DNA from: Gemmatimonadales bacterium UBA7835
GTDB taxonomy: Bacteria > Gemmatimonadota > Gemmatimonadetes > Longimicrobiales > Gaopeijiaceae
DNA: 9,396 bases
NCBI GenBank assembly: GCA_002500925.1
Contig: DLTN01000009.1
Coordinates: 7,421 to 16,816, forward strand
Reading direction: 5' to 3'
The translations under genes and the position numbers were made by a program. Each line of letters starts with the position of its first letter. Positions within the stretch are counted from its first letter, which is position 1. Below are positions 1 through 7,146 of the stretch, piece after piece. A model generated the notes under the pieces. It saw only the letters and a program-made list of their open reading frames with translations, did no database searches and was not told the origin of the DNA.

Positions 1-1653
1 CGTCCGGAAGCCGCTATTGGGTTCGGTCCAGCGATAGATGATGGATTCTACTATGACTTCGAGGTAGACGAGCCCTTCACACCTGAAGACTTAGAAGCGT
101 TTGAAAGAAAGATGGCTGATGTGGCTGCGGCGGATCAGATGTTTGAGCGTCGGCAGGTATCCAAATCTGAAGCGAGGACACTCTTTAATGACGACCCCTT
201 AAAGCTGGAGCGGCTAGAGGAGTTCGACGACGATGAGGTGATAACGGTATATGAGAACGGTCCGTTTCTGGATTTGTGCAAAGGTCCGCACATTAAGAGC
301 ACTGGGGGACTTAAGCACTTCAAGCTGACTTCTGCAGCGGGAGCGTATTGGCGGGGGGACGAGAAGCGGCAAATGCTTCAAAGGATTTATGGAACTGCGT
401 TTCATAAGAAGAAAGACCTAGAAGAGCATCTTCATCGCCTAGAGGAAGCGAAAAAGCGAGATCACCGCCGGCTGGGTCGTGAACTAGGTCTTTTTCAGTT
501 TCATCCAGTTTCACCGGGGGCCCCGTTCTGGACTCCGCGGGGGACAATTCTTTACAACACCCTGGAGCAGTTCGTGCGCGCGAGGCAGCGTGAGGAGTTT
601 TTAGAGGTCAGGACGCCTCTCATGTATACGAAAGAACTCTGGGAGCAATCCGGTCACTGGGGGAAATACCGAGAGAATATGTTCCTCGTGCTGGACAACG
701 AGTCTGGTGAGCACAACATGTCGCTCAAGCCAATGAACTGTCCTTCCCATCATCTGTACTACGCGTCGGAAACTCATTCCTACAGAGAACTGCCGCTCCG
801 CTTCGTGACACTAGACGTTCTGCATCGTAATGAACTCTCAGGAGCACTCTCTGGACTGACGAGAGTTCGGCAGTTTGCCCAGGATGATTGTCACGTATAT
901 CTGCGTGAAGATCAGATCGCTGAAGAGGTCCAGTTCCTGACTGATTTCATTCTGGGCCATTATGCGGCGTTTGGGCTCGAGTCTCGGGTTAAGTTCGCGA
1001 CGCGACCTGAACAGCGTATCGGAAGTGATGAGCAGTGGGATCACGCTGAGGCTGAGCTTAGGCAGGCCTTAGAAGCGACGGGTTGTGAGTACGATGTCGA
1101 AGAGGGTGACGGGGCTTTTTATGGACCGAAAATTGACTTTCACGTGACCGATTCGATCGGACGTAGCTGGCAGTTGGGGACAATTCAACTTGATTACAGT
1201 GCTCCGGAACGATTTGGCCTGGAATACATCGGTAGTGACAATAAGCCTCATCGGCCGGTTATTATTCACCGTGCAGTCTGCGGCTCTTTCGAGCGTTTCA
1301 TCGCAATCCTCATAGAACATTACGCGGGCGCGTTCCCCACCTGGCTAGCACCCGAGCAAGTTAGAGTCCTGTCCGTAGGGCAGGACTGGGACGCGAGTGC
1401 TAAGCAGTTGGTCGGTGCTCTGGTGGAGGCCGGTATTAGGGCCACACTTCAGTCGCGGGAGACACTGGGTTACCGCATCCGGGAGGCAGAGTTGCACAAG
1501 ATCCCGTATATGGCAGTAGTCGGAGAGAGGGAAGCGCTCGACAGCACTGTGGCAGTGCGTGAGCGTGGGAAGGGCAAGAAGCAAGAGGTGATGTCGCGAG
1601 ATAACTTTGTCAGTCTTGTGGAGGAAAAGATTCGTACTCGATCGTTAACCTGA
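1..1653 (+). CDS. thrS: Threonine--tRNA ligase, 5'-truncated by the window edge
   Basis: Class II aminoacyl-tRNA synthetase that charges tRNA(Thr) in the cytoplasm. Frame 1 is open from base 1, and residues upstream of the first ATG (position 112) match the family (IGFGPAIDDGFYYDF), so the gene starts before the window. The 550 visible residues comprise the end of the editing (SAD) domain with its CKGPH motif (window residues 93-97), the catalytic core from about residue 155 (RLGRELGLF) and the C-terminal anticodon-binding domain from about residue 440. The zinc ligands are C247 (MNCPSH), H298 (QDDCHVY) and H423 (HRAVCGSFERF). Their spacing matches E. coli C334, H385 and H511, so about 87 residues are missing, covering the TGS domain and the first editing histidine motif. 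Motif 2 (GLTRVRQFAQDD) and motif 3 (GSFERF) are intact. The gene ends in tandem stops, TGATGA. Confidence 0.97.
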   Translation, partial: RPEAAIGFGPAIDDGFYYDFEVDEPFTPEDLEAFERKMADVAAADQMFERRQVSKSEARTLFNDDPLKLERLEEFDDDEVITVYENGPFLDLCKGPHIKSTGGLKHFKLTSAAGAYWRGDEKRQMLQRIYGTAFHKKKDLEEHLHRLEEAKKRDHRRLGRELGLFQFHPVSPGAPFWTPRGTILYNTLEQFVRARQREEFLEVRTPLMYTKELWEQSGHWGKYRENMFLVLDNESGEHNMSLKPMNCPSHHLYYASETHSYRELPLRFVTLDVLHRNELSGALSGLTRVRQFAQDDCHVYLREDQIAEEVQFLTDFILGHYAAFGLESRVKFATRPEQRIGSDEQWDHAEAELRQALEATGCEYDVEEGDGAFYGPKIDFHVTDSIGRSWQLGTIQLDYSAPERFGLEYIGSDNKPHRPVIIHRAVCGSFERFIAILIEHYAGAFPTWLAPEQVRVLSVGQDWDASAKQLVGALVEAGIRATLQSRETLGYRIREAELHKIPYMAVVGEREALDSTVAVRERGKGKKQEVMSRDNFVSLVEEKIRTRSLT

Positions 1654-1658
1654 TGATC

Positions 1659-1708
1659 AGGCCCCTTCTGCCTTCAGGACGACCTGACGTGTAATCGCTC
1701 GGGGGCCT
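1659..1708 (+). other. Stem-loop just after thrS, no T-tract
   Basis: AGGCCCC (1659-1665) pairs perfectly with GGGGCCT (1702-1708). A second hairpin, TCAGG-ACGA-CCTGA (1674-1687), is nested inside. No T-run follows, so it is not a standard intrinsic terminator. It could protect the thrS mRNA 3' end or form the top of the infC leader. Confidence 0.45.
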
Positions 1709-1734
1709 TCGTACCGATTGTGAGGGGAGGGTAG

Positions 1735-1763
1735 TTGACCGCTCCTGCACAGAGGGCCATTTT
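1735..1763 (+). promoter_or_regulatory. Weak candidate sigma-70-type promoter for infC-rpmI-rplT
   Basis: TTGACC (1735-1740) matches the -35 consensus at five of six positions. After a 17-nt spacer, CATTTT (1758-1763) matches TATAAT at only three positions. The location fits, about 220 nt upstream of infC and before the attenuator-like hairpin, but the -10 box is poor. Confidence 0.28.
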
Positions 1764-1899
1764 TCCATGCATCTTACTTAGGGTAAGTAGAAAATCAGGA
1801 AGCGAGTCGTGCGAGCGGCTCCACCTTCATGGCGGTGCGCTGCGCTGAGGGTCGTACGGATTGATCGGCAGGCTGACTTGCTGAAACGGTCCGGTCGCG

Positions 1900-1924
1900 G
1901 CCCGGGACTCGTCTCGGGCTTTTT
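1900..1924 (+). terminator. Intrinsic-terminator hairpin in the infC leader (candidate attenuator)
   Basis: GCCCGGGA (1900-1907) pairs with TCTCGGGC (1912-1919) over 8 bp, including one G-U pair, around the loop CTCG. TTTTT (1920-1924) follows directly. This is the form of a rho-independent terminator, but it lies about 60 nt upstream of infC and 250 nt after thrS, so readthrough would control infC-rpmI-rplT. An upstream segment GTCCGG (within 1889-1894) could pair with CCGGGAC in the 5' arm region (1902-1908) with one bulge, giving a possible antiterminator. That alternative is weak. Confidence 0.6.
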
Positions 1925-1985
1925 GTGTCTAGGGAGTCGAGGCTCGGAAGAGTTTCAAACAGTGAATTTATCGGAGGGAAGGGAC

Positions 1986-2501
1986 ATCAGCAGAGATCGA
2001 GTTCGTGTTAACGACCAGATCAGGATCAGCCCGATCAGGCTGATTCAGGATGATGGAGAACAGATCGGAATTGTTTCCATTGACGAGGCTCGTGAGCGAG
2101 CTGAAGTGCGTGGGATGGACCTTGTCGAGGTTGCACCAGAGGCCAGGCCTCCTGTGGTCAAGATGATGGATTATGGGAAGTACAAGTACGAGGCAGACCG
2201 GCAACGCAGAGATGCGCGGAAGAAGCAGCACACTATCAAGGTGAAAGAAGTGAAGTTCCGACCGGGGATAGAGGACCACGATTACAATTTCAAGGTCGGA
2301 CATGCTCGGCGGTTTTTGGAGGAAGGCAATAAGGTGAAACTGACGATGATGTTTCGGGGGCGTCAGATAACCCATCCAGAGATCGGAAAAGAAGTTCTTG
2401 CAAGGGTCATGGAAGACCTGCAGGAACTCGGACAGCCGGAATCGTTCCCGAATATGGAGGGGCGGATCATGTCTATGGTCTTAGCCCCGATAAAAGAATG
2501 A
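1986..2501 (+). CDS. infC: Translation initiation factor IF-3, probable ATC start
   Basis: IF3 binds the 30S subunit, prevents premature 50S joining and proofreads the start codon and initiator tRNA. From the chosen start the protein has 171 residues, normal for the family. The N-terminal domain begins RVRVNDQIRISPIRL and ends at the MMDYGKYKYE signature (residues 60-69). The C-terminal domain carries VKEVKFRPG and FRGRQITHPEIG (from residue 123). Start choice: GGAGG at 1973-1977 lies 8 nt before ATC 1986, directly in front of the conserved SRDRVRVND. The nearest standard in-frame codon is GTG 1962 (179 residues), which has only a weak GGAAG upstream. GTG 1809 would add 59 non-family residues. 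Non-standard AUU/AUC starts are an established autoregulatory feature of infC in E. coli and Myxococcus. IF3 identity is certain; the exact start is likely but unproven. rpmI follows 46 nt downstream. Confidence 0.95.
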   Translation: MSRDRVRVNDQIRISPIRLIQDDGEQIGIVSIDEARERAEVRGMDLVEVAPEARPPVVKMMDYGKYKYEADRQRRDARKKQHTIKVKEVKFRPGIEDHDYNFKVGHARRFLEEGNKVKLTMMFRGRQITHPEIGKEVLARVMEDLQELGQPESFPNMEGRIMSMVLAPIKE

Positions 2502-2547
2502 AAAGACTGACTCTCGCACGTACAGATGCGGATTGGAGTTTTGTAGC

Positions 2548-2748
2548 ATGCCGAAGATGAAGACCCACCGGGGGGCCGCCAAGCGCTTGAAGCAAACTGG
2601 CACCGGAAAACTTAAGAGGATGAGGTCGAACAAAAGCCACATCCTCAACAAGAAGACGACAAAGCGTAAGCGTCGGCTGCGTCAGCCCGAACTTGTGAGC
2701 AAGTCCGATGAGAAGCGGATGCACAAGATCTTACCGTACGGCTCGTGA
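2548..2748 (+). CDS. rpmI: 50S ribosomal protein L35 (bL35)
   Basis: A small, highly basic 66-residue protein of the large ribosomal subunit. The sequence starts MPKMKTHRGAAKRLKQTGTG and contains SHILNKKTTKRKRRLR, both characteristic of bL35, and the length is typical. ATG 2548 is chosen because GGAG (2535-2538) lies 9 nt upstream and the bL35 N-terminus is almost always MPKxKTH. An in-frame TTG at 2533 would add five non-family residues. It lies between infC and rplT, the conserved order of this operon, and is presumably cotranscribed with both. Confidence 0.97.
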   Translation: MPKMKTHRGAAKRLKQTGTGKLKRMRSNKSHILNKKTTKRKRRLRQPELVSKSDEKRMHKILPYGS

Positions 2749-2760
2749 GGAGGAAGACAA

Positions 2761-3129
2761 ATGCCTAGAGCAACCTCCGCAGTTGCGCGTAATAAGCGGA
2801 AGAAAAAGGTCTTAAAGGCCGCCAAGGGTTACTTCGGCGGACGAAAGAATCTTTACAAAACTGCAAAAGATGCGGTAGAGAAGGGTTGGGAGCATGCGTA
2901 CAGGGATAGAAAGAAAAAGAAGAGAAACTTTCGACGGCTCTGGATTGCTCGTATAAACGCGGCAGCACGCGAGCACGACATGTCATATTCTCGCTTTATC
3001 AACGGTCTTAAGGCTGCGGGTATCGAACTTGATCGCAAGGCGCTGGCTGACCTCGCTGTGAGGAATCCCGAAGCGTTTAAGGCGATAGTGCAGGAGGCTA
3101 AGGAAGGCCTGGCAGCTAAGGCCAGCTGA
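2761..3129 (+). CDS. rplT: 50S ribosomal protein L20 (bL20)
   Basis: An early-assembling 23S rRNA-binding protein of the large subunit, known in E. coli and Bacillus as the translational or transcriptional repressor of its own operon. The 122-residue protein begins MPRATSAVARNKRKKKVLKAAKGY and has the basic N-terminal helix and FRRLWIARINAAAREHDMSYSRF-type core of bL20, written here in parts: FRRLWIARINAA at about residues 58-69 and MSYSRFINGL just after. The C-terminal ten residues or so form a Lys/Ala-rich tail slightly longer than in E. coli. The Shine-Dalgarno AGGAGG (2748-2753) overlaps the rpmI stop region and sits 7 nt before the ATG. Only 12 nt separate it from rpmI, which suggests coupled translation. 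Confidence 0.98.
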   Translation: MPRATSAVARNKRKKKVLKAAKGYFGGRKNLYKTAKDAVEKGWEHAYRDRKKKKRNFRRLWIARINAAAREHDMSYSRFINGLKAAGIELDRKALADLAVRNPEAFKAIVQEAKEGLAAKAS

Positions 3130-3150
3130 CCACATTAGAGAACGCTGAAA

Positions 3151-3187
3151 CTGAGGGCTCCGCAGCGTGTGACTGCGGGGCCCTCAG
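3151..3187 (+). terminator. Long GC-rich hairpin after rplT, terminator-like without T-tract
   Basis: CTGAGGGCTCCGCAG (3151-3165) pairs with CTGCGGGGCCCTCAG (3173-3187) along 15 bp with a single G-U pair, around the 7-nt loop CGTGTGA. It starts 21 nt after the rplT stop and ends a few bases before the next gene. The missing T-run (TGCGTTATGG follows) argues against clean intrinsic termination. It may instead cause partial termination, or block 3' exonucleases and separate ribosomal-protein mRNA from downstream mRNA. Confidence 0.6.
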
Positions 3188-3205
3188 TGCGTTATGGAGG
3201 ACAGA

Positions 3206-3658
3206 GTGGACAGAACGGAGGATGCACACTGGCGGGCTCTCGAGCGCATGTACTTGGGTTCGCCGATTAATACCATATACGAGCCTAGTATTTCAGTACG
3301 TAACGAGACCGCAGAGATATCGATCCAGATACAGGAGCGGTTCTTCCACGCGGCAGGGGCGATCCATGGCTCTGTAACGTGGAAAATGCTGGACGATGCA
3401 GCTTTTTTTGCCGCTGCCAGTACGGTTGACGATGTGTTCGTTTTGACCACTTCGTTCACGAGCTACCTGACTCGCCCGGTCTCAGAGGGCGAGTTGAGGT
3501 CCCTAGGCCGCATCGTGAATCGTAATCGTACTCAGATCGTCGCCGAGGCCGTCGCCTTTGACCACGCCGGTCGCGAGGTTGGTCGAGGGAGCGGCATCTT
3601 TGTTCGGGGTAAGCAGAGGCTAGCAGAAATCCCGTTGTATGGGAGCGTCCAAGAGTGA
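3206..3658 (+). CDS. PaaI-like hotdog-fold thioesterase
   Basis: A 150-residue single-domain protein of the hotdog thioesterase superfamily, expected to hydrolyse an acyl-CoA or similar thioester in the cytoplasm; the substrate cannot be told. The key segment HAAGAIHGSVTWKMLDDAAF has the HG pair at residues 54-55, and D63 lies exactly nine residues after that histidine, as the catalytic aspartate does in E. coli PaaI. The later strands (VLTTSFTSYLTRPVSEGELRS, then GRIVNRNRTQIVAEAVAFD) follow the family pattern. GTG 3206 is preferred because GGAGG (3196-3200) lies 5 nt upstream. ATG 3194 would add four residues but its own upstream sequence is the rplT hairpin with no ribosome site. The gene separates rplT from pheS, and nothing in the sequence links it to translation. 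No signal peptide or membrane segment is seen. Confidence 0.85.
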   Translation: MDRTEDAHWRALERMYLGSPINTIYEPSISVRNETAEISIQIQERFFHAAGAIHGSVTWKMLDDAAFFAAASTVDDVFVLTTSFTSYLTRPVSEGELRSLGRIVNRNRTQIVAEAVAFDHAGREVGRGSGIFVRGKQRLAEIPLYGSVQE

Positions 3659-3715
3659 TAGCTTTCGAAAGAATCTGCGTGTAATGCGCCCAACGAATCA
3701 CGGTGGCCGACCTCT

Positions 3716-4738
3716 ATGAGTGAGTCAAATCCGATTGCGGACCTGAGGGCACTCGAAGAAGAGGCAACGGCAGCAGTGAAGTCGGCCCAGAATCGGGAGT
3801 CACTTGAGGAAGTGCGAGTGACTTACCTTGGGCGGAGTGAAGGTAGACTTTCAGCGATCTTGAGAGGCTTGGCTCAGGTCCCAGTAGAGCGTCGGCCTGA
3901 GGTCGGGAAGTCTGCGAATACAGTAAAGGCAAAGATCTCTCGCGCACTTGAGATGCGGCAGTTGGAGCTAGTTGCACCGTCTGCTGAAAACGAAGTAGAC
4001 CTGACTATGCCGGGGCGTCCTCGCTGGCGCGGGGGGCTGCACCCGATCACCCAAGCTGTTGATGAGATTTGGCATATATTTCGTGACCTCGGTTTTGCTC
4101 GTGCCCGGGGTCCTGAGGCGGATACGGTGTGGTACAACTTCGAGGCACTCAATACACCGTTAGATCATCCTGCAGCTGATGAACAAGACACCCTATACTT
4201 GGTTGACTCTGTTCTTCTGCGCAGTCACACATCCCCAGTTCAAATGAGGACAATGGAGGCAAACGAGCCTCCAATCAGGATAATAGCGCCGGGCTGGGTT
4301 TATCGCCGCGACACGTACGATGCTACCCACACCCCGGCGTTCATGCAGATCGAGGGACTTGTTATTGACGAAGGAATCACCTTCGTCGATTTCAAAGCCA
4401 CGCTCGCTGAGTTCGCTCGTCGCTACTGGGGACCAGATACACAGGTTCGCTTTCGTCCTTCCTATTTTCCGTTTACTGAGCCGAGCGCGGAGGTGGATGT
4501 GAAACGGATCATTACCCGCCCAGATGGTACTCAGTACGAGACGGAATGGTTAGAGATCATGGGCTCTGGGATGGTCGACCCGAACGTCATAGCAAACGCC
4601 GGCTATGATCCCGAACGATATACGGGCTGGGCATTCGGGATGGGTCCTGGCCGGATTGCGATGCTAAAGCACGGGGTCCAGGACCTTCGGACCTTTTTCG
4701 AAAATGATGTGCGATTCCTCGAACAATTCGCTCGGTGA
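3716..4738 (+). CDS. pheS: Phenylalanine--tRNA ligase alpha subunit
   Basis: Catalytic subunit of the (alpha-beta)2 phenylalanyl-tRNA synthetase; it activates phenylalanine and transfers it to tRNA(Phe). The 340-residue length is typical. Residues 1-90 form the helical, coiled-coil tRNA-contacting arm and the class II core follows. Visible motifs are HPAADEQDT (151-159), the motif 2 loop YRRDTYDATHTPAFMQIEG (from Y196), FRPSYFPFTEPSAEVDV, and motif 3 GMGPGRIAML (308 onward, R313), ending FFENDVRFLEQF. Two deviations from common forms are A154 in place of Arg in HPAR, and Gly in place of Glu before the motif 3 Arg; both may be lineage traits. ATG 3716 is the only sensible start, though its ribosome site is weak (GGTGG nearby). 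There is a 57-nt gap from the thioesterase gene and a 4-nt overlap with pheT. Confidence 0.98.
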   Translation: MSESNPIADLRALEEEATAAVKSAQNRESLEEVRVTYLGRSEGRLSAILRGLAQVPVERRPEVGKSANTVKAKISRALEMRQLELVAPSAENEVDLTMPGRPRWRGGLHPITQAVDEIWHIFRDLGFARARGPEADTVWYNFEALNTPLDHPAADEQDTLYLVDSVLLRSHTSPVQMRTMEANEPPIRIIAPGWVYRRDTYDATHTPAFMQIEGLVIDEGITFVDFKATLAEFARRYWGPDTQVRFRPSYFPFTEPSAEVDVKRIITRPDGTQYETEWLEIMGSGMVDPNVIANAGYDPERYTGWAFGMGPGRIAMLKHGVQDLRTFFENDVRFLEQFAR

Positions 4739-7146
4739 ACGTTTCAGCTCAGTGGTTGATTGATTTGGTCCCCGGTCTGACGGGCAAACCCGAGGAGATC
4801 TCGGAGCACTTGGCGCTGCGTGGGGCACCGGTTGACGGTATCACGTCTCCAGGTGGAGGTCTGGGCGACATCATTATCGGTCGAGTGATTAGGGCACGGC
4901 AGCATCCTAATGCGGACCGGCTTCGCGTGTGTGAGGTCGACAACGGAGCCGAGATAGTTCAAATCGTATGCGGTGCACCGGTGGTAAGGGACGGAGCCTG
5001 CTACCCGTTGGCTCCGATAGGGGCAATTCTCCCAGGGGACTTCAAGATTAAGAAGTCTAAGATTAGAGGTGAAGTGTCGCATGGTATGCTTTGTTCAGCT
5101 AAGGAGTTAGGTCTCGGTGACGATCACTCTGGAATCATGGAGTTAGTTGGTGATTTCACTCCTGGAGAATCGTTCATCAACTCTGTCGGGCTCAATGATT
5201 TCACCCTTGACGTCGAGGTCACGGCGAATCGAGGGGACTTGCTCTCGCATGTTGGGATCGCTAGAGAGCTCGCGGCTGCGGGTGAAGGCCGGATTGAGCT
5301 GCCGGAAATACCTGATGGATCAGATTTACCACTCGGATACCAAACGGGGGCACCCGAGGTAGAGCACACTGGATTCTCTGTCCGGATCGAAGATGAGAAT
5401 CTGTGCCATCGCTACATCGGTGCAGTAATTCGAGGCGTGAGTGTCAAACCTTCTCCGGGATGGCTACAGGCGCGACTGCGTGGAGCTGGTGCGAGGCCGG
5501 TCAATAACGTTGTGGATGCGACCAACTATGTGTTGCTAGAGCTAGGTCAGCCGATGCATGCGTTCGATCTAAGTGAACTAAGGGGGCAATCGGTCATTGT
5601 GCGCCGAGCATCGCAAAAGGAAGCAGAATTTAAAACGTTGGACGGGGAAACCCGCTCAATTAGCACAGATATGCTCATGATCTGTGACGAGGAGGTTCCG
5701 GTCGCGATTGCGGGGGTGATGGGTGGCAATAACTCTGAAGTCAGTGATAGAACAGTCGATATTCTTCTTGAGTGCGCACTGTTCGACCCGAAAGCTACTC
5801 GGGCAACTCGACGTGAGCTTGGAATGTCTACTGATGCATCTTACCGCTACGAGCGGGGTGTAGACCCAGATGGTTTGAGGAGTGCGATGGAGCGCTGCAT
5901 TCATCTGGTTCTCTCCACCGCAGGTGGTGAGCTTGAGGGTCCTATACTGGATTGCAACCCAGTTCCGTTTGAAAGCAGCACAGTTGAGCTTAGGCTTTCG
6001 CGCATAGAAAAGCTTTTGGGGATTCCCTTCGAGGCAGGCTACGTGGGGGAACTCCTAGCACCGCTCGGCTTCATCGTAGAGGGTCAAACGGATGGGGTCC
6101 TCCGTGTTCGTGTGCCAGGTTTCCGATCTTATGATGTCACTCGAGAGGTTGATCTTATCGAGGAGGTCGCGAGGACCCACGGTTTCGACAACTTTCCAGA
6201 TACTCTAGGACCACAGCGTGCGTCATCGGTGTCTGATCATCCACTGTTTCAGCTAGAGGACCGGCTTAGGGCGGTTTTAGTAGGTCACGGTCTGTTTGAG
6301 GTCCAAACGCCCGCGTTTTGTCCGGAGGGAGAAGGGGACGTCGAGGTCTTGAATCCGCTGACGACCGTTGAGCCTTTCTTAAGAAGCTCGCTGATGCCGT
6401 CCTTGCTGCGGCGTGTGGAGTACAACATGGCAAGAGGGAACAGGGATGTTCGTCTATTCGAACTTGGAACTTCTTTCCATAAGGGAGGTTCGGGAGAGCC
6501 ACCACTAGAAGAACCCCATCTCGCAACGATTCTAACTGGACGCCGTGAACCTCCGCACTGGTCCCGGGAAGATGAGGAGTTCTCAATGTGGGACCTGAAG
6601 GCGCTTGTAGTGGACATAGCCAGCAGGGTATACGGGGAAGAGACGACGATCGACTCGGTTGGTGGTAAATGCCCGACTTTGCTAGACGAGAATATGTGCA
6701 TCTACGTGCGCACGGGCTCAGGGGATATAGTAGGGTGTGCTGGTCGGGTAACTGATGAGGCAAGTGATCTGCCGGTATGGGCGGGCGATGTTTGGTCCTT
6801 CGAGCTGGCGTTACCGCGTAATCCATCAAAGGGTGCAGAGGTAGTGGTTACCCCCCTGCCGCAATTTCCCGCTAGTGAAAGAGATCTCGCGCTTCTCCTG
6901 CCACCTACAGTGACTTCGAGAGAGGTATCTGAATCAATCCGGCGTTCTGCCGGACCTGACCTAGAGGCGTTGGAGGTCTTTGACCTCTACGTTGGAGAGG
7001 GTATTCCTGAGGGTGTCCGGTCTGTAGCGTTTCGCTTGCGTTTTCGGTCAATAAAAAAGACCCTGAAGGACAAGCAGGTCGACAAGAACATGAGTGCTGT
7101 TCTTAAACGTCTTGAGGAGGATCTGGGTGTCGAAGCCCGAGGGTAG
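4735..7146 (+). CDS. pheT: Phenylalanine--tRNA ligase beta subunit
   Basis: Structural, editing and tRNA-binding subunit of phenylalanyl-tRNA synthetase, 803 residues, the normal long bacterial form. In order: an N-terminal EMAP/OB tRNA-binding domain (about 40-150, with HPNADRLRVC and VCGAP), the TANRGDLLSH segment (163-172), the B3/B4 editing domain (about 210-390, with NNVVDATNYVLLELGQPMHAFD-like sequence), the B5 domain with its acidic DLIEE motif (473-477), a catalytic-like core (about 490-690) and a C-terminal anticodon-binding FDX-ACB domain (about 705-800, beginning PLPQFPASERDLAL). GTG 4735 overlaps the pheS stop as GTGA and lacks its own ribosome site, implying translational coupling that would keep the subunits equimolar. 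The last 20 nt overlap the next gene. Confidence 0.98.
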   Translation: MNVSAQWLIDLVPGLTGKPEEISEHLALRGAPVDGITSPGGGLGDIIIGRVIRARQHPNADRLRVCEVDNGAEIVQIVCGAPVVRDGACYPLAPIGAILPGDFKIKKSKIRGEVSHGMLCSAKELGLGDDHSGIMELVGDFTPGESFINSVGLNDFTLDVEVTANRGDLLSHVGIARELAAAGEGRIELPEIPDGSDLPLGYQTGAPEVEHTGFSVRIEDENLCHRYIGAVIRGVSVKPSPGWLQARLRGAGARPVNNVVDATNYVLLELGQPMHAFDLSELRGQSVIVRRASQKEAEFKTLDGETRSISTDMLMICDEEVPVAIAGVMGGNNSEVSDRTVDILLECALFDPKATRATRRELGMSTDASYRYERGVDPDGLRSAMERCIHLVLSTAGGELEGPILDCNPVPFESSTVELRLSRIEKLLGIPFEAGYVGELLAPLGFIVEGQTDGVLRVRVPGFRSYDVTREVDLIEEVARTHGFDNFPDTLGPQRASSVSDHPLFQLEDRLRAVLVGHGLFEVQTPAFCPEGEGDVEVLNPLTTVEPFLRSSLMPSLLRRVEYNMARGNRDVRLFELGTSFHKGGSGEPPLEEPHLATILTGRREPPHWSREDEEFSMWDLKALVVDIASRVYGEETTIDSVGGKCPTLLDENMCIYVRTGSGDIVGCAGRVTDEASDLPVWAGDVWSFELALPRNPSKGAEVVVTPLPQFPASERDLALLLPPTVTSREVSESIRRSAGPDLEALEVFDLYVGEGIPEGVRSVAFRLRFRSIKKTLKDKQVDKNMSAVLKRLEEDLGVEARG

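Larger units (their letters stand above)
1654..1985 (+). promoter_or_regulatory. thrS-infC intergenic region / infC leader
   Basis: This 332-nt stretch holds no recognisable gene. From 5' to 3' it contains a long-arm stem-loop (1659-1708), a weak possible promoter (1735-1763), a small perfect hairpin TACTTA-GGG-TAAGTA (1775-1789), an intrinsic-terminator hairpin with T5 (1900-1924), and finally the Shine-Dalgarno run of infC (1973-1983). A frame in phase with infC is open from GTG 1809, but its translation is low-complexity and unlike IF3. Taken together it looks like an untranslated leader with a built-in attenuator. IF3/L20 operons in other bacteria are known to be controlled by feedback in their leaders; the application here is inference. 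Confidence 0.55.

Noticed and set aside
1809..1985. In-frame N-terminal extension of infC from GTG 1809 (59 extra codons)
   Set aside because: The extension is unlike IF3, runs through the terminator hairpin and has no ribosome site. The open frame is readily explained by chance in GC-rich leader sequence.
1968..2375. 135-codon minus-strand open frame opposite infC
   Set aside because: It lies fully antisense to conserved IF3 sequence and shows no domain or start signal.
3662..3671. Palindrome CTTTCGAAAG between the thioesterase and pheS
   Set aside because: A single 10-bp palindrome without a neighbouring promoter or second copy is not enough to call an operator.
6266..6829. 187-codon minus-strand open frame inside pheT
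   Set aside because: It is antisense to well-conserved pheT coding sequence, its translation is Pro/Arg/Ser-rich and family-free, and it has no ribosome site; it is a shadow of the real gene.
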